Part shown: positions 1-12,052 of the stretch, one piece after another
How positions within the stretch are numbered: position 1 is the first letter of the stretch
Layout of the letters: the number at the start of each line of letters is the position of its first letter
Assembly (NCBI GenBank): GCA_016802295.1
Contig: JAESIW010000115.1
Coordinates: forward strand, 596,514-660,513
Reading direction: 5' to 3'
DNA: 64,000 bases
Source: Brachionus rotundiformis
Lineage: Eukaryota; Rotifera; Eurotatoria; Ploima; Brachionidae
Translations under genes and position numbers: made by a program
The notes under the pieces: generated by a model
The model's input: only the letters and a program-made list of their open reading frames with translations
Told to the model about the DNA's origin: nothing
Databases searched by the model: none

Positions 1-1
1 A

Positions 2-409
2 TTTGAAGAGTACAAGGATTATCAATGTCCTGATAACATGATAATACTTCCTTATGTACCTCAAATTAATGTTTTGGAAAAAGCTAGTCTTTTTATAACT
101 CATGGTGGCATGGGAAGTACTAACGAGGCTATCTATTTCGCTGTACCATTAATTTTTATTCCGATGTCGGCTGATCAACCTTTCGTTGCTAAAAGATTAT
201 GTGACGATTTTAATTTGGGAATAAGATTTAAACCATTTGATTTCACATCCCCTCAATTAAAGGATGGAATGGTCAAAATTATAAATGATCACACTTATCG
301 TCAAAGAACTTTTGATTTTTCGAAAATCTTGAACAAATATAATGGTGGAAAGATGGCAGCTGACGAGATAGCTAAATTTATAGACGAAAGAGATAAGAAA
401 CAAAAATAA
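2..409 (+). CDS. UDP-glycosyltransferase (GT1 family), C-terminal part, cut by window edge
   Basis: The frame is open from the first bases of the window, so this is the 3' end of a gene whose start lies outside. About 135 residues are visible. They include the C-terminal nucleotide-sugar-binding signature of family 1 glycosyltransferases: a PYVPQ stretch, then FITHGGMGSTNEA, a VPLIFIP strand and a DQP triplet. This region binds the UDP part of the donor sugar. No hydrophobic tail follows the domain, so it lacks the C-terminal membrane anchor of vertebrate ER UGTs and looks more like the soluble macrolide-glycosyltransferase-like branch. The substrate cannot be told from this part. Family call is firm; subfamily is inference. 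Confidence 0.85.
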   Translation, partial: FEEYKDYQCPDNMIILPYVPQINVLEKASLFITHGGMGSTNEAIYFAVPLIFIPMSADQPFVAKRLCDDFNLGIRFKPFDFTSPQLKDGMVKIINDHTYRQRTFDFSKILNKYNGGKMAADEIAKFIDERDKKQK

Positions 410-1129
410 TTTTAAAAAAATTTATTTAGTTTTTGGCTATTTTTTAAGTTTTAGTATTAGAATAATTAAATTTCTATTAGTATTATTTTATAAATTTTAA
501 TTAAATGCTACACATATGACTTTAAACATTATCTAATTTGTTGAAATTTAGTATCTTGAATATTATTTTCAATTTTGCTCTAAAAATTTACAACTGATAG
601 CTATTTTATTTGTCAAAAAATTGATATTTAGTTATTTTTTGTTTGATGATGAATATTTTACCAAGTGTTTTATTAAAGCCAACTTATCTCAACTTCTGAA
701 CCAGTTTGAAATAGAATTGAAAAGATTACATAAGATAAAATTTTTTGTTATAAATCCTAGTCTATTTAGGTTTTATTCTGTTTAAACTTATCTTGAAATA
801 TTTTTATTTACTTAAAAAAACTTTGATTTAATAATTGGTAACTCATTCTGACAGGGAAATAATCAAAAAGCTCTACATTTTTCAGGTTTTGGAAAACTTT
901 TAATTTATGTTGCCAAATTTTTGGTTGACACTATTTGACTTTCAATTTGCTTATTCAGTTTCACCAAATGAACCGTATCGTTATACACTAAGAATGCATT
1001 TTCACTCGTTCAAGTAAGTAAGATAAAGGTATTCTATCTCTGAAAGTATGAACATTTTTTATTGATTAATTTGTAGATTCTAATAATAACAGTTAATATT
1101 CTAGGATCAATTTAGTTTAACTAAATTAG
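410..1129. other. Intergenic, AT-rich
   Basis: Downstream of the glycosyltransferase stop. AT-rich sequence with stops in all frames; I see no gene, RNA or repeat here. Confidence 0.6.
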
Positions 1130-2025
1130 CAGAACGACTAACGCAGCCCTGTAACTGAAGCACCAAACTATACATCATAATACCAATTGACTTGATTGAA
1201 TTTGTTTTCAATTTTATAGAATTGAATCAGATCACCACGCTGACGCCTTTCTTTTAGAATTTCTAATCCCAGATTAGCTAGCCTTGACTCATAATTCAAA
1301 TTTCTAATTTGGGGAACTAATTTCGTTGCTCGTCTTTGTACTTGTTCTAGTCAAAATACCGTAATGCCTTGCCCCCTAATGCGGCATTTATTTTCAGAAT
1401 TCTGAATTTTAATACATGCATTTAACCCACTTTTTTTTCCAGATACGCTGCGACTAAAAATGCTGCAGTTAATGTCAAAATTTTGGTATAAATGCCGCAT
1501 TAAATATGTAAAAAATAATAAATATATATTTTTCTATTTTTTCAATTGTTTCAAAATTTGAAACACAAAAAAAATGTTCTTCGGACATAATGTTTTTTAC
1601 ATATTTAATGCGGCATTTATACCAAAATTTTGACATTAACTGCAGCATTTTTAGTCGCAGCGTATCTGGAAAAAGAGTTAGACTCATTTAACTCAATTCC
1701 CCAACGCTTCGACCACTCAACCATCTTGTCAATGTCCTATTGTATTAGCATTTGATGACTAGTATTTCTAATGACACTGATCAATTTGCTATCATTCGCA
1801 GATAACTTACAAAATTGACTAGTTAGATCTGGCAAGTCATTAATGAAGATCAAGAATAGTAGCGAATCAAAAGCTAAATCCTGTAGGACCCCAATTAGCA
1901 CATCAACCCAGTCAGACACATCTAATGCTCTATTTGTGCTTGGAAGTCCTGGAGCATGACCTTCAAACCAACCCTCAAATTTCAAAATTCTTTGAATTAA
2001 TCCACTCTTTATCACAATAATGTAA
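1130..2025 (-). mobile_element. Decayed non-LTR retrotransposon, reverse transcriptase part
   Basis: On the minus strand, pieces of a LINE polymerase can be read in order. First comes a stretch resembling VLGPLLFLIFINDLP, in which the catalytic ADD is changed to AND (about 1790-1900). Then comes DIDKMVEWSKRWGIELN (about 1680-1740), the usual continuation after the RT palm. Finally comes LEQVQRRATKLVPQIRNL followed by GDLIQFYKI (about 1190-1350), the typical C-terminal region. Frames change, stops occur and the part between the last two pieces is missing. It is an old, inactive copy. The gap is occupied by an inverted-repeat element (1436-1674). Confidence 0.8.
1436..1674. mobile_element. Foldback (MITE-like) element inserted in the LINE relic
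   Basis: Two nearly perfect inverted arms, about 1436-1515 and 1593-1674, each begin with TTTTTCCAGATACGCTGCG and run about 80 bp inward. They flank a loop of about 77 bp that itself holds small palindromes (TTTCAAAATTTGAAA). There is no coding capacity. A short extra copy of the arm motif TAATGCGGCATTTA lies just outside at 1378-1391. No clear target-site duplication is visible. Confidence 0.8.
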
Positions 2026-2306
2026 AAATTCTTTGGAGTCTGACCAATTTTTTTAAAACATTTAAAAATTTTAATATTTTTGTTATTAGTTGCTTTTTAG
2101 TTTATTTAAGTTCAATCTAACTTTTAACTTTTCCTTTTTAACCATTCTGAGAAAAAAAAAATTTTTATTAACAGATAATTAATTTTAAGAAAAAGCTACA
2201 TAATTTTATAGGTAATTTATTTAGTCTTGATTATTATTTTAATAGAATTTTATTTTTAATAAATTAAATTACACATGATATTTAATAAAATTTAAATTTT
2301 TAAATA
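2026..2306. other. Intergenic, AT-rich
   Basis: Between the LINE relic and the 3' end of the GPCR gene. Nothing recognisable beyond A/T runs that probably include the 3' UTR of the minus-strand gene. Confidence 0.5.
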
Positions 2307-3716
2307 CTATTTATATACATTAAAATTTCTTTTATTCGAATTTCTGTCCACATTTACTTTTTGATAAATATTCTTGTCTTTTTTTGGAGTAACATTGATT
2401 CTTACGTGCTCATTTTTTTTGAAAATATTCCAAAATTTCTGTCTGAATCTTGCACCGGTAGAATAATATACAAAAAAGTTGAGAGAATGGTTCAAGTACA
2501 TTAACATTCCGGTTAATTTTTGAGCTAATCTTAACCATTCGTAATATTTAGCTGAATCATTTGAATTTTCGATAAAAATCTTTATTCTGTTTAGAAATAT
2601 ATACAATGCCACAACCGGAAAAGTTAAAAAAAGAAACATGAATGACACAGAAAGCAATGTGATGGTAATTTTTTTGCCAAATAGCTTGGTATTTTCGGCT
2701 TGGTTAGACAAATTTGAGATTACACAAGTCAAGCTTCGAGTTTTGCTACCCTGATTGTTTGACAAATCTCGGGAATTAGTCCTATTTTGAGTCAAGCTAT
2801 CAATTTTACTTGAGTCCGACTTCATCTTGGAAACATAAACAAAGTACTTGTATTTCTCGGTTTTGGATATATTTAGAATAATGGTAAAATTGACAAACAA
2901 AATTACACAAAATGGTATCAAACAGTAAAATAGCTTATCTAAAATGGGCCATAATTGTTTGAAAACTTTACCAGAAACAAATTGGCATTCATAATTGGGA
3001 ACTATTTTCATCTCTTTAAGAACAGATTGAATTAATTTTTTGTCTATATTTATTATATAGTCCTCAATAGGCGTCAAATTCATGGTCCAAAATAAATGCA
3101 GATTTAACAATGAAAAAAACAACAGCAGAAACAAGCAAGTTTTTCTAAATGATTTGTTATTTGTAAGCTCTGCGGCTTTGAATGGAGAATATATGGCAAC
3201 CAAGCGTATTAGGCATGTTACCACAATCAAGCTTGAGCTCAAATGGCTACAAAAAAAAGCCAAAAATGTAAACAATTTACAAGCTAATTGATTAGAATTT
3301 TTAAAATTTAGAAGATTTAAATCAATTAGCCAGTCATTTAATAGACCAAAATACAAGACACCCATGTCAAATATGCACAATATAGCCAGATAAAAATAAA
3401 TTGCTATCAAGCCATTCCGTTGCATTTTGTTTTTGCTCACTTTGGCATTAAAATCGTTTAGTTGACCATCTGAATTCACGCTAAAATACGTAAGTTTACA
3501 CAACTTTATTGCTTGGAAAATTTTAATAAAATTAAATTGGAATTTGAACTGAGTCAATTTAACGAATACAATTAAAGATATAATGTTTGTGACTGTACCC
3601 AAGATTATAATTATAGGTGGACAATAGATGGCTAAAATTTTAATTATTGAATTCGTTTTATGAGTCTGTGCTTTTATCTCGTTTAGCAAATTTTCCAAAT
3701 CAAAGCTTTTGTTCAT
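2307..3716 (-). CDS. Rhodopsin-like (class A) G-protein-coupled receptor
   Basis: A 469-residue protein read without introns, with seven hydrophobic segments. TM1 spans about 24-54 and has GTVTN in place of the usual GN. TM2 is about 103-125. TM3 (about 146-175) opens with the conserved Cys146 and ends in CLIRLVAIYSPF, the place of the E/DRY motif. TM7 contains LNHSLNFFVYYSTGARFR, matching the NPxxY region and the start of helix 8. The first intracellular loop is unusually long (about 48 residues, 55-102). The third loop is Ser/Asn-rich. The layout is that of invertebrate peptide receptors, but the ligand is not deducible. The start is the first Met in the open frame. Confidence 0.82.
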   Translation of the reverse strand: MNKSFDLENLLNEIKAQTHKTNSIIKILAIYCPPIIIILGTVTNIISLIVFVKLTQFKFQFNFIKIFQAIKLCKLTYFSVNSDGQLNDFNAKVSKNKMQRNGLIAIYFYLAILCIFDMGVLYFGLLNDWLIDLNLLNFKNSNQLACKLFTFLAFFCSHLSSSLIVVTCLIRLVAIYSPFKAAELTNNKSFRKTCLFLLLFFSLLNLHLFWTMNLTPIEDYIINIDKKLIQSVLKEMKIVPNYECQFVSGKVFKQLWPILDKLFYCLIPFCVILFVNFTIILNISKTEKYKYFVYVSKMKSDSSKIDSLTQNRTNSRDLSNNQGSKTRSLTCVISNLSNQAENTKLFGKKITITLLSVSFMFLFLTFPVVALYIFLNRIKIFIENSNDSAKYYEWLRLAQKLTGMLMYLNHSLNFFVYYSTGARFRQKFWNIFKKNEHVRINVTPKKDKNIYQKVNVDRNSNKRNFNVYK

Positions 3717-4348
3717 TATATTATCATATAATTTGCCAATTGACTTTAAATTATTTTCTAATTAAAAATTAGATGAAAAAAATGATCATTTTTTTTATTA
3801 TTTTGAAAAATATGAACATTTAAAAAAAAAAAATTTATTCGGAGATAATACTTAAATTCAGAAAAATATGGTGCGCTAATAATAAAAAAACACATTTATA
3901 AAAACAATTTTCATTTTAGAAAAATGACATATACATCAACTATTACAGACATTTTAATTAATCCTAAACATACCATTAATGGGAAAATAAGCCTAAAAAT
4001 TAAAAAAAATTAATCGTACTATCATGATAAATTAAATGGTGTCTCAAAAAAGTGTATTTGCCAATTAATGTCTATATATTTAATTTTATTTATTAAAACT
4101 ATTAATTAAACCGAAATTTTAATATGCATAAATACACATTAACATTCTTTATCACCTGATTGAACAAAATAGAACGTCTACGAGTGATTAAAATAATAAA
4201 AGGTCTAATGAAAAAATCTAAATTTAAAAGTCTAATTTCCTTTCTTATTAAAAGACATATTAATTACCAAAAATAAATTTTTTTTAATAAATAAAATTGA
4301 AAAATAATGCTTGTATGTTTAAAATTAAAATTAGTTAAATTCTTTATT
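3717..4348. other. Intergenic, AT-rich
   Basis: Upstream side of the GPCR gene. No recognisable promoter element, gene or repeat; only A/T-rich sequence. Confidence 0.5.
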
Positions 4349-4698
4349 TCTGGGAGTTGCGAAGTTGGTTTCAATTCGATCATTTCAATTCAGAAAAACT
4401 TGAATAACTATTTTACTAAAAGAGATAATTTAGTTTTATAAAATGCTCAATTATAAGCAAATTTGCTTAATTCAGTAAAATAAGTCTGCAAAATACTCTG
4501 CAATTTTATGCATTTTGCACGCCATTAAAAAGTATTCAAATCAATTGTGCACTTACTTTGCAGAGTTTTTGCAGACATATATTTTTTGATTAAGCAAAGT
4601 TGCTTAAACATTAAGCAGTCTACAGAACTAAATTATTCCTTATAGTAAAAAAGTTGTTCAAATTTTTCTGAATTGAAAAGAACTTCGCTGCCCCTTAT
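4349..4698. repeat. Imperfect foldback element, about 350 bp
   Basis: The ends GGGAGTTGCGAAGTTGGTTTC (left) and GAACTTCGCTGCCCC (right) are inverted to each other. Further inward, about 4384-4436 and 4628-4677 are inverted copies (TTCAATTCAGAAAAACTTGA against its complement), followed by inverted AAGCAAATTTGCTTA and TCTGCAAA motifs. The whole stretch could fold into one long hairpin with mismatches. It has no open reading frame. It looks like an old non-autonomous DNA element. Confidence 0.65.
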
Positions 4699-7600
4699 TT
4701 TGTGAGAAATTTAAAAGATAAGAGCTTGAAAAAATTTCGAATTTTAGTTCAAAATTTATAAAAAAACCTCAAATTATTTAACCATCAAATTGTTATAGAA
4801 TAAATAATTAATTGAAAGATTATGCTTAGATTAATAGCTTAAATAATTGATATTGATTATTTGAAGCATAAGCTTTATAGCAATTTTTATTCTAAGTTTA
4901 TTGGAAATTTTGGAAAATCTATTTTAACAATCGGCACAAAGTCACAAAGTCTATTGTCAAAAAAACAAAATTTTTCACTGATTAAGCTAATAAATTGTTG
5001 AAATATAAAGAGGAGAAAAATTAAACTAATTTCGAATATCATTATTCGAGTCGATTTGAAAAATTATTTTAAATAATGAGTTAATAAATTGAATATTATT
5101 TCTATGTAATTATTTTCTTTATTTAAATACTTTCTGAAAAATTCCAAATAAATTTTAAAAAAATCTAAATATTTATATTAAATCAAATTTAATTATCTTT
5201 TTTAAACATCAATTATATCTTGATTGTCTCGATAAAAATTATTAAAAAAATTTTATCGTGATTATTTTACTTAATCACCTATTTTATCCAATATTTAAAT
5301 ATTTAAGTAATGCATTACTTTTCTGATATAAAATTAATTGAATCCATTCCTCAAATGCAAATGTAAAACATAACTTTAGAAAATATCGTATTCTATTTAA
5401 CCACATGAACTTGGCTGGTTTTAAATTAATGATTTATTGGATATGAGATTTGCAAAAGGTAGTTATAATTATTATTTTTACTTATTACGAAAATAATTAC
5501 TAAAGTCTTAGAATTGAAAATTATTTAGTAGCAAAAAAGATGGTATTTTTGTTTAATGATTTCAAAATTTCTAAATGTTACACAATTTTTAATTAAATCA
5601 AATATTATTGATTGGAAATTCAAAATTAACTTTAAAAGGTCTACTTAAATTTACATACTTTCTAAGTTCAAAAAAAATATAGAGGACATTTATGAGAATC
5701 TAATACAACAGGAAATCAAGTTTATTACTATCAAAGATTAATCTCAAAGAGTGTTTTGAATCCTCGGAAAAATCAAAGAGCTGGAAGGAATTCAACCTAC
5801 TGGATGTCGTGAGTTTTTAAGTTCTAAAAACCATATTTTAAAGAGCTCCTCAAATATTTTTAATAAAAAATTTATAAAATGGTTTTAATAATAAAATGAA
5901 CTGATTAAACTATTTTTTGTATTGAGAAACTAATCGATTTGATTTAATTCATAAAAATTTAATTACAAATAAAAAAATTGAAAATCAGAATCCTCATCTC
6001 AAAAATGGTATCATTAATAATTCCAGAACTAATTTATATTTCGGTTTAAATTATATGCTAGATGAATATCTAGATGAATTTTTTAAATGAACAATCGTAA
6101 ATCAAGTTGATTAGATTGATAAAGCTAAATAAAGCCCAATTTTTAATTTTTACTTGCTTAATAAAAATAGATCATTTTTTAAAATAAATCCGTGTAAGTA
6201 TTTGAAAATTACAGTTGATCATGGCTTCGATTTTATTTTTAATATTATAATATATCAAATTTAAAAAACAGAAAAAACACACAGAGATTTTTTCAAATTT
6301 TTTAGTTAAAAAATAAAAAAAAAAGCTGATATAAATTATGAAGTTGAGATAACTTTTCACTTTAACTATTTACGTCATTTTTTGACAATTAATAAAACAT
6401 AAAAAAGATTTAGAGAAGTCAAAATGGAAAATAATGAAATATATTATTTATTTCTTAAGTCAGGTTCAAAATATAATTTTAATCTTAGAATCTTTAAGTT
6501 TTATCATCTTATTTCATTGGAAAATTAATAAAAGAACTTAATCTTTAAGTCGAAAATCAATTAATTATGAAGAAATTTGGTGCAATTTAATTCAATATTA
6601 CACGAAATTAAATAATCAAGTTTATTATATTTAAAATATTTCTAAACAGATCGCTTGACTATTAAACTTTGTATTTTACCTAGAAAAAAATAGAAATCAA
6701 TCAGAATAAAATACATTAATTTTTAAAAATTTCCTAATATTTTTAAATGTCTTTTTAACTAAATATTTCTTTTTAATGTATTTTATTTTGATTAAGAAAA
6801 TTTAATAGAAAATTTCGAAAAAAAAGATTAAATTGTCTCGATAGAATTTTTTAATTTGCTCAAAAAATATCAAAGTCAATTATATTAAGTATCTTAAGTG
6901 AATGAGAATAACGCTATTTTAAAACAGGTCTAATTTTACGAATCAAACCTTAAATTTTTGCTTTTAAATATAATTTTATAATTAGATTCTCAAGTATCTT
7001 CTATTCAACTGAAAATGTTATTTTAGATTAAGCACTTTAAATTATTATGTCAAACTATAAGGAGATATTTATAGATTAATCAAAAAAAAATCTGGCGGAT
7101 TATTTTTCTCTGAAATTACCACAACTTCCTCTTGGTTTCAGACAAAAAGTTTATAAAAATATAAAGGCAAAGTAAAAAAATTTCTCAATCTTAGGACACC
7201 TGTTTAAGAAAATTTCTTTTTTAGACACGTAAGAAAAGCTAAATTTATCTTATGAGAACAGTTATATTCAAACACCGGAACCCAAATATTAAAAATTTTT
7301 TTTTTCATTTTAAAAAAGATTAATTAAATTATAAATTAAAACATAAACATTCATTAACTAAAAATATTGCGCTTTATAATGATACGAATGGTACAACAAT
7401 GTAATTAAAAAATTTGAATATGAAAAGAATTTAAGTATCAAAAATCTATGTAATTAAATTAATAAGTAATAATTGGGCGTTTTGTGATGTAACACTCACG
7501 TTCAAGAAGTGAGCAAGTTTGGGTAAATAGGCAAACAAAACGTAAAATTCATATTCTAAATGGCTCAGCAGCTAAATTCCTAAATTTTTAATAAACTTCC

Positions 7601-9299
7601 AATATTTCAAAAGCTTCAACCAAATTTTTATCACAAAAAACTAAATCAAAATAATTATAAAAAATTCTAGTAAAATTTGAAATTGAATTAAATTTAAGAT
7701 TTTCAAAGTATCTGATTGATATTTTGAAATTAATTAATTAACCTTTTCGAATTGAAGAAAAATTTTAATTTATTTTTATCATAAATAATCAAGGAAGATA
7801 AAAGTTACATCATTGATCAATTATTTACAGTGGGTAGATTTAGTTTTTTAGGAAATAATAAAATTATTCAAATTACTTTAGATAAAAATATACAGTCGAT
7901 TTTAATTTATCTATATTCAAATTTATACTCAAACAGTTGCCCAAGGATCATTGTCAGAATAAATTTTTTCTATTTAACTTGATGAAAAGAAGGTTGATTA
8001 GACATAATGAAATGCTTTGATTAAAAATCAATCGTTTATTTTCATTGATATAGAAACAAAGATAAAAGTTTAGATTAAAAACCTTTTAGGTTTTACTGAA
8101 TTGACAAAGTTTAACTTTTGATCGAAAAATTCAATATATTGTAATTAAATTTAATGCCAAAATAAAATGTTTATAGCATTGTTCATAGAAAAAATCTCAA
8201 AAATAAAATGGATTAACATTTATTATTAATTTTTGATTCTTTTTTATTAAATATTTATTGATTCGCTATTTTTGTTTAACTAAGTTATTGAAAATTCGTA
8301 TTTTTTAATAATTTTATTGAAAAATTGAATTAAAAATATCAAATTCTAATTGAGAAAGAGACTGCTTAACTAATTAACAAATCTTCAAACATGAAAATTT
8401 TTAATAATATCAAGAAAAAGTAATCAAAAAATTTATAGTTAATACTTGAAAGCTAGATCTGAAATTTTTTATCTAGTGAGTAAAAATTACTGTTTTACCT
8501 TGTTCGATTTTGATGCCTAAAGTGCAAGTAATAAATACCATCTAGTCCATCTAAAAAATTAAGCTAAGATCCATTTGTCAAAGTCGTTTTACGAGCTTTG
8601 GGACTGCAATATCAAACAAGGGAACAGAATAAATAAATTTTTTTAATTTAAAAATCATCAGAATTAAACACATTACACGTTTGATTAATAGTTTACACTA
8701 ATGAAGTTTGAAACATTATTTTAAAATCGAAACTAATAATTAAAAATTACATTTTAAGAATTAAAATAATATTTAATATTAATTTCCGAATTGAAAAAAT
8801 ATTCAATAAAATCTAAAGCTATAAAGGAAGTCAAGCTAAAAATTGAACTTTTTTTCCTAAAATAATATTTAAGATTTTTATTTGCTCTAACAGATTATTA
8901 TAGTGAATTTATTTAGAAAGGATTTTGTTATATATATATTTTTAAAAATTTAATAGACAAACAATCATTTTATCCTTATTTTACACCATTATTTAATTTA
9001 AATAATTTCATGAAACGAAATAATTAAATTCAAAAACAAAGAATTCAGAATTGGAGAAAAATTACTCAATGCCTTTATTAGTTAAATCTGTCACACATTT
9101 TTCCTTAAATTTAATTTTTCATTTAAAAAAAATTTGAAACAAAAGAATTATTGAAGTTATTGAACAAGATATTAATTATTTTCAGAAAAGAATTTGGATG
9201 GATTGTTTTGTTCTAACATAAGATGGTTTTGGTATCGAAATTTCAGTATAAATTTCTAAAAGCTTAAATAATTTGACACAGAGAGATAAATTGGTGGTG
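4699..9299. other. Gene desert, AT-rich
   Basis: About 4.6 kb with frequent stops on both strands and no splice-compatible coding stretch that I recognise. Small patches of slightly higher GC (about 5690-5820, 7090-7230, 8510-8640) may be unidentifiable transposon remains. Confidence 0.5.
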
Positions 9300-9870
9300 T
9301 ACTTATTTAGGCAAAGACATTGCTGAAGTTGAAAAAGTTAAGAGAAGAGCGACAAGAAATTAAGTTAATAAAAAAAACTAAATGTATTAGTACAAAAGAA
9401 TGAACCATAATCAAAAGAATTACGCGTCTTGGAAAGACAGCCAAAACGTCAAAACTTATGCATGCCTTGGAAATGGAAACAAGTGAAATAATGCTTTTAA
9501 AGAGAAAATTAGATTTTGTGAAAAGGCTGATGGTCAATAAATTCACAAGAGAACTTGTCGACTGTCTTTTAAAAGAATCAAGGAAAATGGAAAAACTACT
9601 AGTAAGAAATCTGTGTTCAGTGAACTAAACGAAATAACTAGGAAGTGAAAAAGAAAACATAGAAAACTTAGAAGATCTCGAAAAAAAAATTTATTTAATC
9701 GAAATACAAAGAAATTTTCTTAAACAATCGAGAATTTAAGAAAGATGGAATTGTTGAGTCAATAAAGTAATGTATTTCTGGATCAATGACCTAAGAAAAA
9801 CAAGAAATTTATTTTCATTTTTTTACATCACCCTCGCGGCATTTACTGAATAAACATAGATATATAATAA
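9300..9870 (+). mobile_element. Decayed LINE 3' region with conserved 3' end
   Basis: Fragments in shifting frames read EVEKVKRRATR, as in the post-RT 'LEKVQRRAT' region. They are followed in another frame by a stretch ending FVKRLMVNKFTRELVDCLL (about 9470-9570). The relic ends with TTTTTTACATCACCCTCGCG near 9819, continuing GGCATTTACTGAATAAAC. A related end sequence occurs at 27429, which supports this as a real element terminus. Several frameshifts and stops; inactive. Confidence 0.55.
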
Positions 9871-12052
9871 TAGTGTCTAAAAATATACCCTTTGCCATAG
9901 CATCGCTTTACTATTTCATATTTTAGAAAGAATAATGTGATCGGTGAATAGATCTTATTTTTTTAATAAACTGATTTAAGACTTAAAAGATATTAAAAAA
10001 GTAAGCCAAGAAGAAACACTATTTAACTCAAAGAGAATTAAATTATAATCAAATGATTAAATAATAAGCTTTTTTAATTATTTATTTATGAACCATTAGT
10101 CTTATTTTCGCTAATTTTGTATAAAATCTCTTAAAAAAATTAAAACCCTTGTTTTATTTTTAAATTTGTTAATAAATTATTAAATATTTTTGACAAATGA
10201 AAACGTTTTTTTATAAAAAAAAATTTAAAGACGAAATGTAATTTACATCAATAAACCAAATTTTATAAAATTTGTTTAAAAAACATGTAAAATCTTCCAC
10301 TATTTTAAAATTTAAATACTATCTTCTAAATAATCAAATTTTAAGCCTATTTATTAATTTAAAATACATAAAAATTCACAAAATATAAAAACACAGATAA
10401 ACCTTGAAATAAACGTATGGTAGGCAATAACTTAAATCTAAAAGAGAACTAATTAAATTCAAAGATTAGAACACGAATTTTTTTTTCTATGTGCCCTGAG
10501 CAGACGTTAGTCTTTCATGCGAACATGGTGGACACACTCATTTATTTAGAGTAAAAAAGAAAAATAATAAAAAAATTAAAAAAATCTTATTGTATTTTAA
10601 TATTTGAGAGAGTTAAATATTTCAAGAAGATTAGTGCAATTATTAATGCTTTAAATGAGTAAAAAATATTTTCCGTAAAAGCACGTGAAGATGACTTGGC
10701 ATTGTGTTAATTTTTAATTATCAATTATTTTTAATAAAGGATATAGCCACATTTAATATTTTTTGAGTTAAATATCGAATTAATATTAAGGTGATTAATT
10801 CTGTGAATTATCTAGTAAATGGCTATTAAAATTATGCATTTTTATTTAGATTAATTAAATTTTTTTAAAAATAATTCGCGTCTATTAGATTTTTTTTCTA
10901 GGACCGATACAAATAATCAATAAATGATGACAAATTATCTTTTTTTAATTTAATGTATTTTATTAATGACGCTCTTTTATTTTGATTCGAAAAATTATTT
11001 TGCATTTAATTGAATATTTTTTTATTTCAATTTATTAATTAGTAGTAGTTGTAGCAATTTACGCTGTGGGGACTGAAAATGATCCCGAGCAGTAACGCCA
11101 GTAGACGTTCCACTTTTACAGCCTACAGTCACATTATATATTAGTCTAAATTCACATATTATATAGAAGTTTATCTATTCTATTTTTAAATTTGTCAGTA
11201 TTGAGTGTACTGCGTCATTAATTCAATGAAATTTCTTAAAAAAAAGCATATAAATATCCTTCTTAGAAATAGACCAGAGAGATGCTGCGTAGCCAAAATG
11301 TCACAAGCGTAGCGACTTAAACCAGATCTTGTGAAATCCATCACTTTGATTCAGCAAATTATAATTTATTTGAAAACTTATATGACCTTATTAGCTTTAT
11401 TGGCATTTTATTGTTAATTTAAAGTAATTTTAATCTTCATTACAAACTTTATAAAATAACAAAGCATGAATTACTAAATTTGCGGAAGCTTTATTATCAT
11501 TTTCATTTTTACATGTTCCTTTATTAAAAATTCTTAACCAAATGACCAAATCAATCGTGAGTTATCTGTCATAAAATTGTGCTAAGTCAATTTATTTAAT
11601 TTTTCATTTCTGATATGAATATTTTATAGAATTTCGTTTTAGTTCAATTTAAAATAAAAATCAAAATTTTGAAATTAAATATTTTTGCTTTAAATGAGCA
11701 AATCTTCTCTAAATCTCTACGTAATTTATGACTTGTGATAAAAATGCTTGACTTGAAAATTAAAATAATTCATTAATTTATTTCTAAAATATTCACCTTG
11801 AATTTTTACATATAAATAAACATGAATATTAAAACAGTTAGTTAGTTTTAAATTCGCTCTATTCTTGCTTTTTTCTTTTGACTAATTATTACAAAAATCT
11901 ATAAAAATTATAAATTAAGATATACGAAATACATCTATAATATATAATTTGAAGTCTAATTTCATCAGATTTATTTAGATTTAAATCTTTTAAAATTTAA
12001 CTAATACTAGATAAATTGAAGAAATTAATTAATGAAATTAAAATCTTGACAC
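9871..12052. other. Intergenic, with GC-richer patch at 11031-11120
   Basis: Mostly AT-rich with no gene. Around 11031-11120 a GC-richer patch starts, on the plus strand, with TAGTAGTAGTTGTAGC. On the minus strand this would be a GC-rich end followed by a trinucleotide tail, the style of LINE 3' ends seen elsewhere in this window; I could not read a protein from it. A second patch at 10490-10550 is unidentified. Confidence 0.4.

Noticed and set aside
1475..1687. 70-codon minus-strand open frame
   Set aside because: Runs through the palindromic arms of the foldback element; no protein family.
9307..9546. Minus-strand 79-codon frame
   Set aside because: Antisense shadow of the plus-strand LINE relic.
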